The position numbers and the translations under genes are program-made. A DNA stretch of 64,000 nucleotides from Pilatotrama ljubarskyi. Taxonomy: Eukaryota > Basidiomycota > Agaricomycetes > Polyporales > Polyporaceae. Below the pieces are notes generated by a model. It ran no database searches, was not told where the DNA came from, and was given only the letters and a program-made list of their open reading frames with translations. Location of the stretch: NCBI GenBank assembly GCA_022385805.1, contig MU277686.1:234726-298725 (forward strand), written 5' to 3'. Positions 34,618-44,811 of this stretch are shown piece by piece. Position 1 is the first letter of the stretch, and the number at the start of each line of letters is the position of its first letter.

Positions 34618-35254
34618 ATGTCTCTCGTCGTGCCTGAGCCCCACCAGCAATTCCAGGTGCGTTTTGAGCGTACGCAACGTACAGATCAAGCAGGAAGATG
34701 ACACCCATTATAGCACATCTTGCGTCTGCTCAACACCAACGTTGATGGCAAGCGCAAGATCATGTACGCCTTGACTGAGATCAAGGGTGTTGGTCGTCGT
34801 TACGCCAACCTCGTCTGCAAAAAGGCCGATGTCGACCTCAACAAGCGGTGGGTTTTGCGTGTTGCTATCCGAGGCGTCCTACTGACAGGGAGGGATTACG
34901 CCAGCGCTGGCGAGCTTAACTCGGATGAGCTCGAGCGTCTCGTCACCATCATCCAAAACCCCACTCAGTTCAAGATCCCGACGTGGTTCCTGAACAGGCA
35001 GCGGGACATCGTGGACGGCAAGAACTCGCAGATCCTGTCGAACGCGGTCGACTCCAAGCTCCGTGATGACCTTGAGCGGCTGAAGAAGATTCGTGCGCAC
35101 CGTGGTCTGCGGCACTTCTGGGGTCTCCGTGTCAGGGGTCAGCACACCAAGACGACCGGTGCGTCTCCAGCCTTTACGAACTGCTACGTCTATATTGACT
35201 GCCTGCTCAGGTCGTCGGGGCAAGACCGTCGGTGTGTCGAAGAAGCGCGGTTAA
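34618..35254 (+). CDS. RPS18: 40S ribosomal protein S18 (uS13)
   Basis: A component of the small ribosomal subunit head. Four exons, 34618-34656, 34714-34847, 34905-35158 and 35211-35254, give 156 residues, the usual eukaryotic length. [13 protein letters not shown] is followed by [20 protein letters not shown], the family's [20 protein letters not shown], the [20 protein letters not shown] segment that contacts tRNA and rRNA, and the basic tail [13 protein letters not shown]. Introns are 50-60 nt, and the first falls 13 codons after the start, as is typical of intron-rich ribosomal protein genes. All junctions are in frame. Confidence 0.97.
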
Positions 35255-35586
35255 ACGCTTTTCTGGTCTTTGTGCTCACGTTTTTTTCATCGACGGCGGT
35301 ATTATGTTCACTACTATGTGATGTATTTCTCCATGCAATACCACCAACGACCCATGATATGCTGCCCCCGCTTTCGCCTGCATTGTCCTGTGTGATGTCT
35401 GTGGCCTGCCCTGAGAAAGCGAAGCCCTCTGCAATCGCAGGCCGCTCACGCGTTCCGCAAATGGCAAAGTGGCGCTAGAACATTCTGGGACAGTTCGGGC
35501 GCTTGCTCGACCGCCACCGACATATACGCTGGGAGAGTCGAGCACTCTCCTCGTTGCATCTCTTCTCCACACCGCTCTGCGTATAA
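35255..35586. other. Short intergenic region after RPS18
   Basis: 332 bp holding the RPS18 3' UTR and the next promoter. Nothing else is seen. Confidence 0.4.
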
Positions 35587-36677
35587 TGACCTCCGCAGCA
35601 TGGGCAAACCCTCACTACCTGCATCCTTGGTTCAAGATGCCGTCGCTCAAGCGCAAAGATCTCAGCAGTGACGAAGAGGACGCGCCCACCACCCCCCTAC
35701 GCGCCGCGTCCAACGCGCCCCGTCGCTCGCTCTCGCCGACCCCGAGCCCCAAACGGCGCAGGTGCGACGTTCTCGAAAGCGGTATGTCGCAGCTGACTCT
35801 CGATGGCCGGCCAATACCATCATCATCAGTCCATTTTGCCCCCGGCCAGTTCCCACCACCACCGACGCTACAACCTAGCGGGAGCAGCGCCGCCGCGCCC
35901 ACCGTCTTCTTCCCCGACACGCCCACGGCAGCGTCGCAGCCCGCTGCACCGCTATGGGCGGACGGGCCGCACGTGCCGAACGTCACGCACCTCCCTACCA
36001 CCACCACAGCGACGTCCGTCGTCCGCCCTGGCTCCGTCGAGGAGCCCACGTCGCCCGAATCCGTAGAACAGGAAGCGGACGCGCCGGAGGTGTCCATGAA
36101 GGTGCCCTCGTGGTACGAGATCGAGAAAGACCGTACGTCCTCTCCTCCCTCCTCGTCCTCGTCCTCCCGGATGCCGCTCCGGCGCCCGCCCCGTCCGACC
36201 GTGGTTGACGCGCCTCCGGACGATACAGGCATCGTCATCACCGACCTCGAAGACTCCGATGCAGAGGATAACGACACCGCCACCACCACCACCACTTCCG
36301 GGGCGGGCGGCAAGAGCACGCCCACCGTCGACCTCGACAGCCGCGACGCGCCGCAATTCACCATCTCGTCCGCGCTCCTCGACCGCTTGCCGAAACCCAC
36401 CACCGCGTTTGGCCCGCTCGCGCCGGAGTCGAATTCGAGCAACGCGCTGGTGTTGTATCGTCCGCTCCCGCTTCCCGCAGATTCGAAGGAGTACGAGGAC
36501 AGCAGCCAACGGACACAAGAGGAAGAGGACGACGGTCCGAAAATAGAAGAGGTGGAGCAGGACGTGCCTGTAGAAATGGACGTGGGCGAGCCAATGGACG
36601 ACCAGATACAGTTCACGCCAATAGTAGAGTCGGTAGCCGACCCTGCAGACGAGCCAATGGACATCGAGATGCTTTGA
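35587..36677 (+). CDS. Disordered Ser/Pro/acid-rich protein, unknown
   Basis: A single long frame that I do not recognise. The start could be 35587 (MTSAAWANPHYL) or 35638 (MPSLKRKDLSSDEEDAPTTP); the second fits better, because a basic-acidic start followed by TPSPKRRRCDVLESGMSQLT looks like the beginning of a conserved region. The frame is open further upstream to 35469. The protein has about 345-363 residues, with a likely nuclear signal (PKRRR), a short ordered motif around PSWYEIEKDR, several Thr and Ser runs, an acidic patch (DLEDSDAEDNDT), a NALVLYRPLPLP motif and an acidic C-terminus. It is probably nuclear and a substrate of proline-directed kinases (many S/T-P), both by inference. 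It is convergent with HAP2. Confidence 0.6.
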
Positions 36678-37077
36678 CCAATCACGTTGCTGTATCGTAC
36701 CCACTGCATACAGGATTTTGGGACTTCACGAGTTACTGCAGCCGGACGTAGCTACTTCATGGGACGAATCGTGATACGTACTGTAAGGATCCAGGGGTTC
36801 GAAGCTCGGGATAGATGTGTGGTTATCGGTTTCTGCTCTGTATTTTGCCAGCTGCTGCTACGCCGTACCAATTCTATGTGTTTCTTTCCTATCCTCGAGA
36901 ACGCCAACACGCGAACAAACGAGCCTGTAACCAAGAATCTAGGAGACAACAGAGAGCGGAACGTCGTGAAAGCCAATAAGAAGATTAGGGAAATAAGTCA
37001 ACGAGGAACACAGACAGTGGGAGCTAGTACAGCCATAGGAGCCACGGGCGCACAAGAAAACGCACGCAGATACACGC

Positions 37078-38887
37078 TTACTTTTGGTTGGACGCGTTCG
37101 GGAAGTGCATAAGGTCGCTGCCCCTCCGCTGCAAGTCGCCCTTGATGCCTTCAGCGGAGATGTTCATCACGGTGCTTTCGCCCACGCCGTACAGGCGATC
37201 CGTCCGGTTCATGAGCGTCGCGTGGTGACGCGCGTGCGCATGCGGGTGCGGGACGTGGTGCATCTGCATCGCCGCATGATATGGCGGTCGAAGGGGGATG
37301 GGCGGGGGCGGCTGAGGCTGAGACTGCGACCCATGTCCGGCCTGGCCTGCATGGATGTGCGCCGACTGCTGACCCGAGGGCCCGCCATGGACGTGCGCGG
37401 CGCGACCGGGCTGTCCGGCATGTACGTGGCCGTGCGCACCTGGGCCTGGACGCCCAGCGGGCCCTCCAGGGTGGAAGTGACGTCCGCCGTCGTGAGTTCC
37501 CGGACCCTGGGGACGGGCGTGTGCATCCGCAGGTGACACGTGATCGAAGGGGTTTAGAGGGTCGGAGAGCGCGGGCGTAGAGTGAGGCGAGAGCGGGGCG
37601 GGCGTCGTCGCCATCGATGGCTGGAAGCCGACGTTCATGAGGTTCACCGGAGTCGTGCTGTGACCTAAGGTGAGGTACTGGGACGGCGTGGGCTGGGGCG
37701 GCGGGTGGGGAGACTGGATTGTGGGCACCTGCGGCTGCGAATGCTGCGGTTGCGGGATCGGCGAGGGTTGAGGCCTCGCCTGCTGCTGTGCTCGTTGCTG
37801 CTGTTGGACCTGCTGCTGCTTTTGCTGCTGCGTCACCATGGACTGCAAAGGCTGAGACTGAGGCTGAAGTGAATGCGGCTGAGGCTGCAAGATCTGAGCT
37901 GGCTGAGGGCGAGGCTGGAGAAGAGGTTGCCCCTGAGTGGTAGGCGGAGGGCGAATCTCACGTTGCTTATCGGGCTGCTGAGGGGGCGGCTGGGGAGCAA
38001 GAGGCTTTGGAGCCTCGGACGGGGAGTCGACAGACATCTGCAGATCCTTAGGGGAGTCGATCGCCGCATCGGGATCGTCCTCGCCCTCCCCGTCGATGGA
38101 CGCGGTGCCGGAGGGGCCCGCCTCCGCCTCTTGATTAGCCTTCTGAGCTGCTATCTCTTCTGCAGTGAGGAAGCGGCCGCCCGGTCCACGGGGGCGGCGC
38201 ATAGCGTGCTTGTGCCTAGATTCATGCAGATAGGGCTGCAGGGATGCATGAACATGCGTCCGGTGGGGTGTAGCGAGATGAAGCACACCTTTCTCTGCTT
38301 GGAAAGCCTGTGCACTTCTTCAAGGCGTGCTCTGGCCACGCGCCGCTTGAGAATGCGATAGTACTGCTTGGCGTTCACGTAGAGAGGCTCTTCGTCCATC
38401 GGGGCGTCATCCTGGATCTGATCTACCGGAGGATCCGGCTCGCGCTGCTGCTGTTGCTGCTGAGGGGGCGGCGGGGCCTGGGGCTCTGCCTGGGGGAGAT
38501 GGTGCTGCAAGAAGAGGTGGGGGGAGTGGGGGATGGGCGTAGTGGCTGGCGAAGGGCCCGGAGATGGATGGCGAGAGGCATGTGGGTGCTGGTGCGCGTG
38601 CGGATGGGGGTGCTGAAGCTGCTGGTGCTGCTGGTGTGGATGGGGGTGCTGGTGCGGATGTTGGTGAGCGTGCGGGTGCTGGAACTGATGCGGGTGTTGG
38701 TGGGGGTGCTGCTGGTGCTGCTGAGGCTGGGGGTGGTGTTGCTGCTGCTGCTGCTGGTTGTAGATGTTGTAGAGCGGGTTGTTCTCTGCGGTCGGTATGT
38801 GTGAGTGAGCTGGAGTCGAGCGAGGACGGAAGACATACGATAGTCGTGATAAGGGTTTGAATTGAAGAGATGATTGACGGGGTCCAT
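37078..38887 (-). CDS. HAP2: CCAAT-binding factor subunit HAP2 / NF-YA
   Basis: The DNA-contacting subunit of the trimeric CCAAT-binding complex. Three exons, 38887-38839, 38785-38289 and 38235-37078, give 567 residues. The subunit-interaction helix A1 (EEPLYVNAKQYYRILKRRVA) lies at about 148-182. The DNA-binding A2 (PYLHESRHKHAMRRPRGPGG) starts at 183, exactly after the second intron. Both are intact. Residues 20-110 are His/Gln/Pro repeats, and the C-terminal two-thirds is Gln/Pro/Gly/His-rich, a usual activation-domain composition but long for the family. The start MDPVNHLFNSNPYHDY, spliced to QNNPLYNIYNQ, is supported by clean junctions. The gene is divergent from the SAP-domain gene, 183 bp away. 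Confidence 0.95.
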
Positions 38888-39070
38888 GATTCCTGGGATG
38901 AGTATGTGATTGGCCGAGCAGTCGTCGTCCTCTGACCAACCAGCTGCAACAACGCCGTCGCCCAGTAAGATGTCGTCTCCAGCCCCCTTCCCGATTGGTC
39001 ACTCAACAGCCGCCCCTTCCTATTCAGGACGCATCTTCCTTCCCCTCCCGCCACCACCACCACCAACCCC
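38888..39070. promoter_or_regulatory. Bidirectional promoter between HAP2 and the THO1-like gene
   Basis: 183 bp between opposing start codons. It contains ATTGG (the complement of CCAAT) at 38910-38914 and again at 38994-38998, so the HAP complex may bind its own promoter. This is inference from motif matches only. Confidence 0.5.
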
Positions 39071-40201
39071 ATGGAGTCCAAGCTGTCCGTCTCCTCCTCG
39101 CCCTCGCCGTCGTCCTACTGCTCACACTCACTCGCACAGGAAAGCACTCAAGGTCGTCGACCTCAAAGACATCCTCAACAAGGCCAGCGTCGCCATCCCC
39201 AGCAAGGCCAACAAGCAAGACCTCATTGCCAAGATCCTCGCCTCTCCTGCCGCAATCGACGTCTACAACCAGCAGCACGGCCCCGCACCAGCTGAACCCT
39301 CCCAAAACGCGCCGAAACCCGCGTCCAAGGCACAGGACAAGTCCGAAGCAGTGCGTAGCATCCCTTGGTCTTTGTACACTCGCTCAGTACGCGCGTACAA
39401 CCGCAGCCACAGCCAACAGAAGCGTACGCTCTGTCCTTCTTCGACTCTACATTGTCCTCAACTCCGTCTTTAGTGCTCCTGCTCCTGCCCCTTCGAGCCC
39501 ACCCAAGTCTACCAAGCCTGCCTCCACTGTCAAACCCGCCAGCGCGAAGCCCGCTTCACAAGCTGCCCCCGAACCCGTACGTTCCACTACCTCTCTCGTC
39601 GGCGACTTTGTAACACGACGCGTCATGCAGTCTGAAGAACCCTTAAAACCGTCAAGTGAGGCAGCACCGTCCTCAACAGCTGCTACGGACACAAAGCCTC
39701 TGGAAGATGAAGAAGCGGAGAGACGCCGCGCTCGCGCCGCGCGGTTCGGTATTCCAGTAGTGGAACCTACCAAGCCAAAGGACCTTCCGGCACAGAAGAA
39801 CGGCAAAGCAGCAGCTGCCAACGGCAAGGCCGCCAAGAACGGCGCCACGGTCCCAGACGTCAGTGGTTTCACCCCAGTACCAGGGCGTCGTCTGACGTTT
39901 TTCCCTGTCCGAAGCAGGACCCGGAGAAGCTCGCTGCCCGTGCAGCAAGATTTGGCATCCAGGCTCAGGCCGCAGATGCCGCGAAGACCAACGGCACGAC
40001 TAATGGCAGGAAGCGTGCGGCGCCACCGTCAGAGACCGTCGACGAGGAAGAGCTTGCTCGACGGAAGAAACGTGCAGAACGCTTCGGCATCCCGCTAGTG
40101 GTAAGCGTTCCTGTCTGCTGAGGGCTGAAGCCGTTGTTAAAATACAGCCGGTGGCTTTGCTAGGGTGCCAGTGCATAGACTGCTGTGCACACGGACACTG
40201 A
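39071..40201 (+). CDS. THO1/SARNP-like SAP-domain RNA-binding protein
   Basis: Nuclear proteins of this family bind DNA/RNA through an N-terminal SAP helix pair and join mRNA export with the TREX/THO complex. Exons are 39071-39084, 39140-39350, 39407-39423 (17 nt), 39474-39576, 39631-39858, 39918-40100 and a last piece from 40148. The SAP domain (LKALKVVDLKDILNKASVAI, then PSKANKQDLIAKIL) is at residues 5-40. A Pro/Ala/Lys linker follows, then three copies of the C-terminal RxxRFGIP-type motif (RAARFGIPVV, RAARFGIQAQ, RAERFGIPLV). The end is uncertain. Splicing at 40101-40147 adds a Cys/His-rich tail ending at 40201, while reading through stops seven codons later. The 14-nt first exon uses the weak donor GTCCGT. 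Confidence 0.85.
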
Positions 40202-40514
40202 GTCGTCCTGTGGCGCAGCCTGGGATCACTTCTTGCTTTCAGTTCGCGTTTTCGCATTGTAACGTATATGTGTTGTTGTCTCGCTTCCTCAGGACGTGTT
40301 CAAACGTGTAGATATTGTCGACTCCTTATGTAGCCGTGCTTCTCAAAACGAGGTCCATATCAGCGGACGCGGCCTGAGATTACAGTGAGTAGCCTATGAT
40401 TAACCCAGTTATTGAAGTATGCAGCAATGTAGGCCCCTTGGAACGAAGCCGCCAGTCAAGAACAACATCTCAGCTGGAGAACATCACGAGCTCGCCGGCG
40501 CTGTCGTCCTGCTC
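40202..40514. other. Spacer between convergent genes
   Basis: 313 bp with 3' UTRs only. Nothing coding is seen. Confidence 0.4.
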
Positions 40515-41906
40515 TCACTGGAGGGTAAGCGGCTGGACGCAGTTCTCGCCGTTGTCCGAAAGCACGTAGCCCCGGGAGCATTTTCCTACGCAGACGCAGT
40601 CAGCACCTCCGTTGAGCTCACAATAGCTCCTCGCAAACGCACCAATAACGCAGACGCCCTTGGAGCACTCCACCTCATCGACGTGCGGGATCGCGCTGCA
40701 GTCGCGCCCGCCGGCCTGCGTGCGCTCGCCGAACGGTGAGTCGTTCGCGACGCACCCGCCACAGCTCTCGAGGTCGTTCCGCACGTCGACACACTCGTAG
40801 CCCTTCAGGTACCCCCGGTGGCGCAGCGTCGAGCCATACACGGGACAGCTCTCGTGTCCGCTCGCGCACGCGCGCCGTTTTGGTGCCCTGCGGCGTACGG
40901 GGATCGTCTGGGAGGGAAGAGTGCCGCCGGTGGCGGCTGGACGTGGTGGCGGTTAGTGATCGCGGAAAAGAACAGCGGAGCGAGGGGCGTAGAGGACGTA
41001 CGGCAACTTCCGTCAGCTGAGGCAGCGCATGTAGTGAGGCCTCCCGAGACCCCGCCCATGCAGAGGCTGGAGTCGTACGCTCCGACGGGCGAGTACGTGC
41101 CGGGAACGGGGCAGCTCGTGCATTGCGTCTGCCCGGCGCCAGCCTGCACAATTCATCGGTGAGCCCCCCAATTCGAATCGCTCTAGACGTGTAGGTTATG
41201 CACTGACCGAGTAGAAGCCGGAGCAGCTAGAGGTGCGCCGTGCGTCAATACGAGCGGATTCCGGAGCAAGCGCACACGGAGATGGGTACGCACCACTGGC
41301 AGCAGCTCGTCGAGCCCTCAAACGGCGCGAACGTCCCCGGGGGGCAGTCCGCACAGGCGCCCTCCCCGGGGATAGCGGTGAACGTGCCTGGGGCACAGAG
41401 TGTGTACCCCGTCTGCCCCATCCCGGTGCAATACGAGCCCGGTGGGCAAGGGGTGCAGGACGCTCCGGGGACGGGGCTATACGTGCCCTCAGGACATATC
41501 ATGCACTGGCCAGAGCCCTCGGGGGCGTACGTCCCGGGGACGCAGCTCAAGCAGGACGTCGCGCCCGCGTTGCTGTACGACCCTGCTGGACAGACCGTGC
41601 AGCTGCTCTGCCCAGCGCCTGGCGATCGCGAGAGACGGGAGCGGGTTGCCCAGATGAACAGTGGCGGATTAGTGCACGCGTTGCAATAAAGCGAAAAGAC
41701 GGTGAGCGAGGCAGAACGTTTCGGAATGGTGGAGGGCGCGTACGATTGGTGTATGTCCCCGGTACGCAGACTTGACATGGCGGCTGACCGAGGTTGCCCC
41801 CGTGCGTTCCTGGCGGGCATGGTGATGTCGCCATGACTAGGGCAGGCAGCAGTGCGAGCAGGAGCACGACGGACATGGTGATGGAGCGACGCTGGATGGC
41901 GGCCAT
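40515..41906 (-). CDS. Secreted Cys-rich PriA/CPL1-like protein
   Basis: The start is at 41906 (MAAIQRRSITMSVVLLLALL) or 41876 (MSVVLLLALLPALVMATS); either gives a signal peptide. The mature part has tandem repeats of the C-x-PGTY/F-x(n)-C-x2-C kind (CPPGTHGG, CVPGTYAPEGSGQCMICPEG, CPPGSYCTGM, CADCPPGTFAPFEG), resembling ephrin-receptor/growth-factor-type modules. A C-terminal domain follows with YECVDVRNDLESCGGC, GGRDCSAIP and VCVIGKCSRGYVLSDNGENC, which matches the CPL1-like/PriA domain. Several introns are needed; one (40586-40642) removes an otherwise odd AFARSYCELNGG stretch. In mushrooms priA-type genes are linked to fruiting, and CPL1 of Cryptococcus is secreted and acts on host cells. 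Here a cell-wall or secreted role is likely. The stop is at 40515. Confidence 0.82.
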
Positions 41907-42822
41907 GGGCGGCAAAGGCGACAGTCGCGGCGACGGATCGACGACTGCGAACGTCGAGGGAACTGTGGAGGGGTCAACTGGCACTGGCCAGCGTAGACCT
42001 TGCTCTTTGGCTCCATATATCGTACCTACTCCTGGGAAAGTCGGTACTAGGCCGGGTCTGAGCTGAGCGTCGGCCGCGAATCATCTTGTGCTCATTCAAA
42101 AATGACCTGGGCCCGAACGCGGACAAACGATAATGAACACCTCGATCGAGCTCAATGTCAGTGCAACGTCAGGTTGTATAGACGAACAGGAGCGCTTACA
42201 CCTCCTCAGGGTCAACTAGTGCGGGGTCTCGAGCCTGGGTGCCTGCCACAGGTGCATGAGGCCCTGTAGAGCCATCAATATTGAGGAGCTGCCTTTTGTG
42301 GCGTTGCACGGAACTTCGGCGTTCGCGAACGCCGTCGGCAGAGCGTTGTACAACCAGGAACCATTGACTGGACTGACATTGGACAGTCCTCGTATATTAC
42401 TAGCACTCCGGAGCCCGCTACAGTATTCCTCCGTTGTTTGCCAACGGGGACAATGCGTCCATGTAAAGCATCCTCGTCGGTTACGTCCAGACTGCTGCAG
42501 TAGTTGATACAATGCATGACACGGCAGGGAAATAATCGAATGCACAGCGGCAGATTGGAGACACTACGAACCCGAGGCTTGAGTGGATCTCCACGCGGTA
42601 CCGCCTGCAGGTACCGCCTTGTCGTAAGGGCGCATATGCATGGCGAGGTAGTAGTACTCGATTCCGGATCGGAAGTGCGCAGTGCGCACGATCGTAGCAA
42701 GTCACGTGATCAAATATTTCTGCCAGACTTTGTAATCGAGCGGTGGCTGAGGACAGTCGCCAAGGTCCGCCGCTGCTTCGAGTTATCCGCGCACCCTCTC
42801 TCTCTCTCATACTACCAACGCC
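41907..42822. other. Divergent intergenic region
   Basis: 916 bp between the Cys-rich protein gene (-) and REI1 (+). A TATATC string near 42016 may serve the minus-strand gene. Short frames at 42275-42700 have no recognisable content. Confidence 0.4.
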
Positions 42823-44472
42823 ATGGCCGACATCCTCGTAGCCCACCCCGAGTCCCAGTCGGGCTTGTACACCTGCTTGTCATGCTCGATCGCTTTCCAC
42901 ACTGCGCAGGATCAAAGTGAGTTTTTGCCCCCCGGTATTATCTGCTTTCGAGATGGCTGAGCAATGCTCCAGGGGAGCACTACCGCTCCGATCACCACAG
43001 ATACAACATGAAGCGGCGTGTTGCAGGACTACCGCCTGTCAGCGCCGAGTTGTTCAACCAAAAAGTCCTAGAGCGGCGGGCGGAGACGGCGATTATGGCA
43101 TCTCCAAAGGGCTCGACATGCGAGGTCTGCGGGTGAGTCTCGCAAGTATCCTTTGTAGAATGGATATGTCTGACGCAGGCTACAGCAAGAGCTACACGAC
43201 CGAGAACGCCTACAGAACCCATCTCAGCTCCAAGAAGCACAAGGATAACGAGCTCCGTGGGGGCACCAAGGCTCGTGCACGCACTGAGACACCTGCAGAA
43301 CCTGAAGCAAAAGATGAAGCATCGCTCCCAGCATCTGAGGCTGGTCCTTCGACACAACCCGCACTCGAAGCAGCACCGGCTGAAGTGCCGGCCATTGACA
43401 GCGTCACCTCACAGCTGAAGAGCGTCGCTCTGCAGGTCGACGAGGACGCAACGGAGGAAGAGGTCAACCAGACGATCGACGAGAAGATCGCTGCGGCTCG
43501 CGCACGCATCTCCCCCACCCAGTGTCTATTCTGCAACACCACCTCGTCCTCCCTCGACGACAACCTCACCCACATGTCCGTCGCGCACTCGTTCTTCATC
43601 CCCGACGCCGAGTATCTCATCGACCTGGTCGGCCTCATTACATACCTCGGCGAGAAGATCGCCGTCGGGAACACCTGCATCTTCTGCAACGGTCGTGGGC
43701 GTGAGTTCCGCACCCTCGAGGCCGTCCGTAAGCACATGCTCGACAAGGGCCACTGCAAGATCGCGTACGACACTGAGGCCGACCGGCTCGAGATCTCCGA
43801 CTTCTACGACTTCTCCGCCTCGTACCCCGATGCAGAGGAGCGCAAGGCGAGGAGGGCTGCCCGCGCCGCGAAGAAGGCGCACAAAGAGGCCGAGAGAGGC
43901 GAGCAGAAGCCAGAGGAGGAGGAATGGGAGGACCTGTCGGAAGATGAGGATGTCGAGGACGTGGATGAGATCGTCGAGGAGGACGCATCAGAAGAGAGCG
44001 ACGAAGATGAGGATGAAGACGATCTGCTCGACAATCAGGTCACCTATGGAGACTCGCACTTCGAACTTGTCCTGCCATCAGGCGCGCGGATCGGTCACCG
44101 CAGCATGCGACGGTACTACGCGCAATCCTTCCCTGGGGCGCCCAGAGGTGGAAAGCCAGAAGACCCCAATTCCGGCGCCGCACTTGTACGGAGACTCCTC
44201 GCAGATAAGAATTCCGCGCTGGTGCCCAGGAAAGGCGGGTTCGGTGCCTATGGTAGTGGGTGTGACGTGGTGAAGGCGAGGAACCCTGGAGAGGCGAAGG
44301 AGGCAGGGCGGCACGTCCGTGAGTTCAGGGACCAACGAAGGAGGGAGGAGTTCAAGACGAAGGTTGGCTTCCGCCACAACAACCAGAAGCACTTCCGGGA
44401 CCCCCTGCTCCAGGTACGTCCTTGCCAGTCTTCACGCCAGGTTTTTTCTTTGCTGACATTGGCTCGCAGTGA
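42823..44472 (+). CDS. REI1: Cytoplasmic pre-60S maturation factor REI1 (ZNF622 family)
   Basis: It helps recycle Arx1/Alb1 and proofread the peptide exit tunnel on cytoplasmic pre-60S particles. Exons are 42823-42916, 42973-43132, 43186-44413 and a final TGA at 44470-44472, giving 494 residues. There are four zinc-finger regions: YTCLSCSIAFHTAQDQREHY, TCEVCGKSYTTENAYRTHLS (restored by the acceptor at 43185), CLFCNTTSSSLDDNLTHM and CIFCNGRGREFRTLEAVRKH. A long acidic stretch (EEEEWEDLSEDEDVEDVDEI) follows, then a basic C-terminus, KVGFRHNNQKHFRDPLLQ. Retaining the last intron would add about 40 residues instead. It is convergent with RAX2. REI1 and the paralog REH1 cannot be told apart here. 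Confidence 0.93.
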
Positions 44473-44811
44473 TCTGTTGTCTACTATCTTTCGCTTCGTC
44501 ATTATGTTTTTGTACGTATCGTATACCATACGATGACACGGGAACAGCGATCAGTGAATTGTGAACGGATAACAATGGTGGGAGAACGATCAAAGGCAGT
44601 GTGAGAATGGATCATGAAGGTGGGTAGAACCTCTCGTACGGGGAGACACCAGAGGGGGGGAGGAGGTGCATAGAGAAGATAGCGATGTGGCGGGAACATA
44701 AGCGAACGACCTGAAGGTCGATCTTGGATCACAGGGTATCGAGACAATAAGTGACAATGCGACGAAAGCAAGCTCGATTCACAACCAAGAGTTCACGGGC
44801 GGAAGAACAAC
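44473..44811. other. Spacer between convergent REI1 and RAX2
   Basis: 339 bp with no coding content. It should hold both 3' UTRs. Confidence 0.4.

Noticed and set aside
35615..36709. Minus-strand frame of 364 codons opposite the disordered Ser/Pro-rich protein
   Set aside because: Ser/Gly/Val-rich antisense translation with no motif; the plus frame has kinase-site-like and conserved-looking blocks.
36790..36815. GGTTCGAAGC string resembling a tRNA B box
   Set aside because: No A box or foldable cloverleaf around it.
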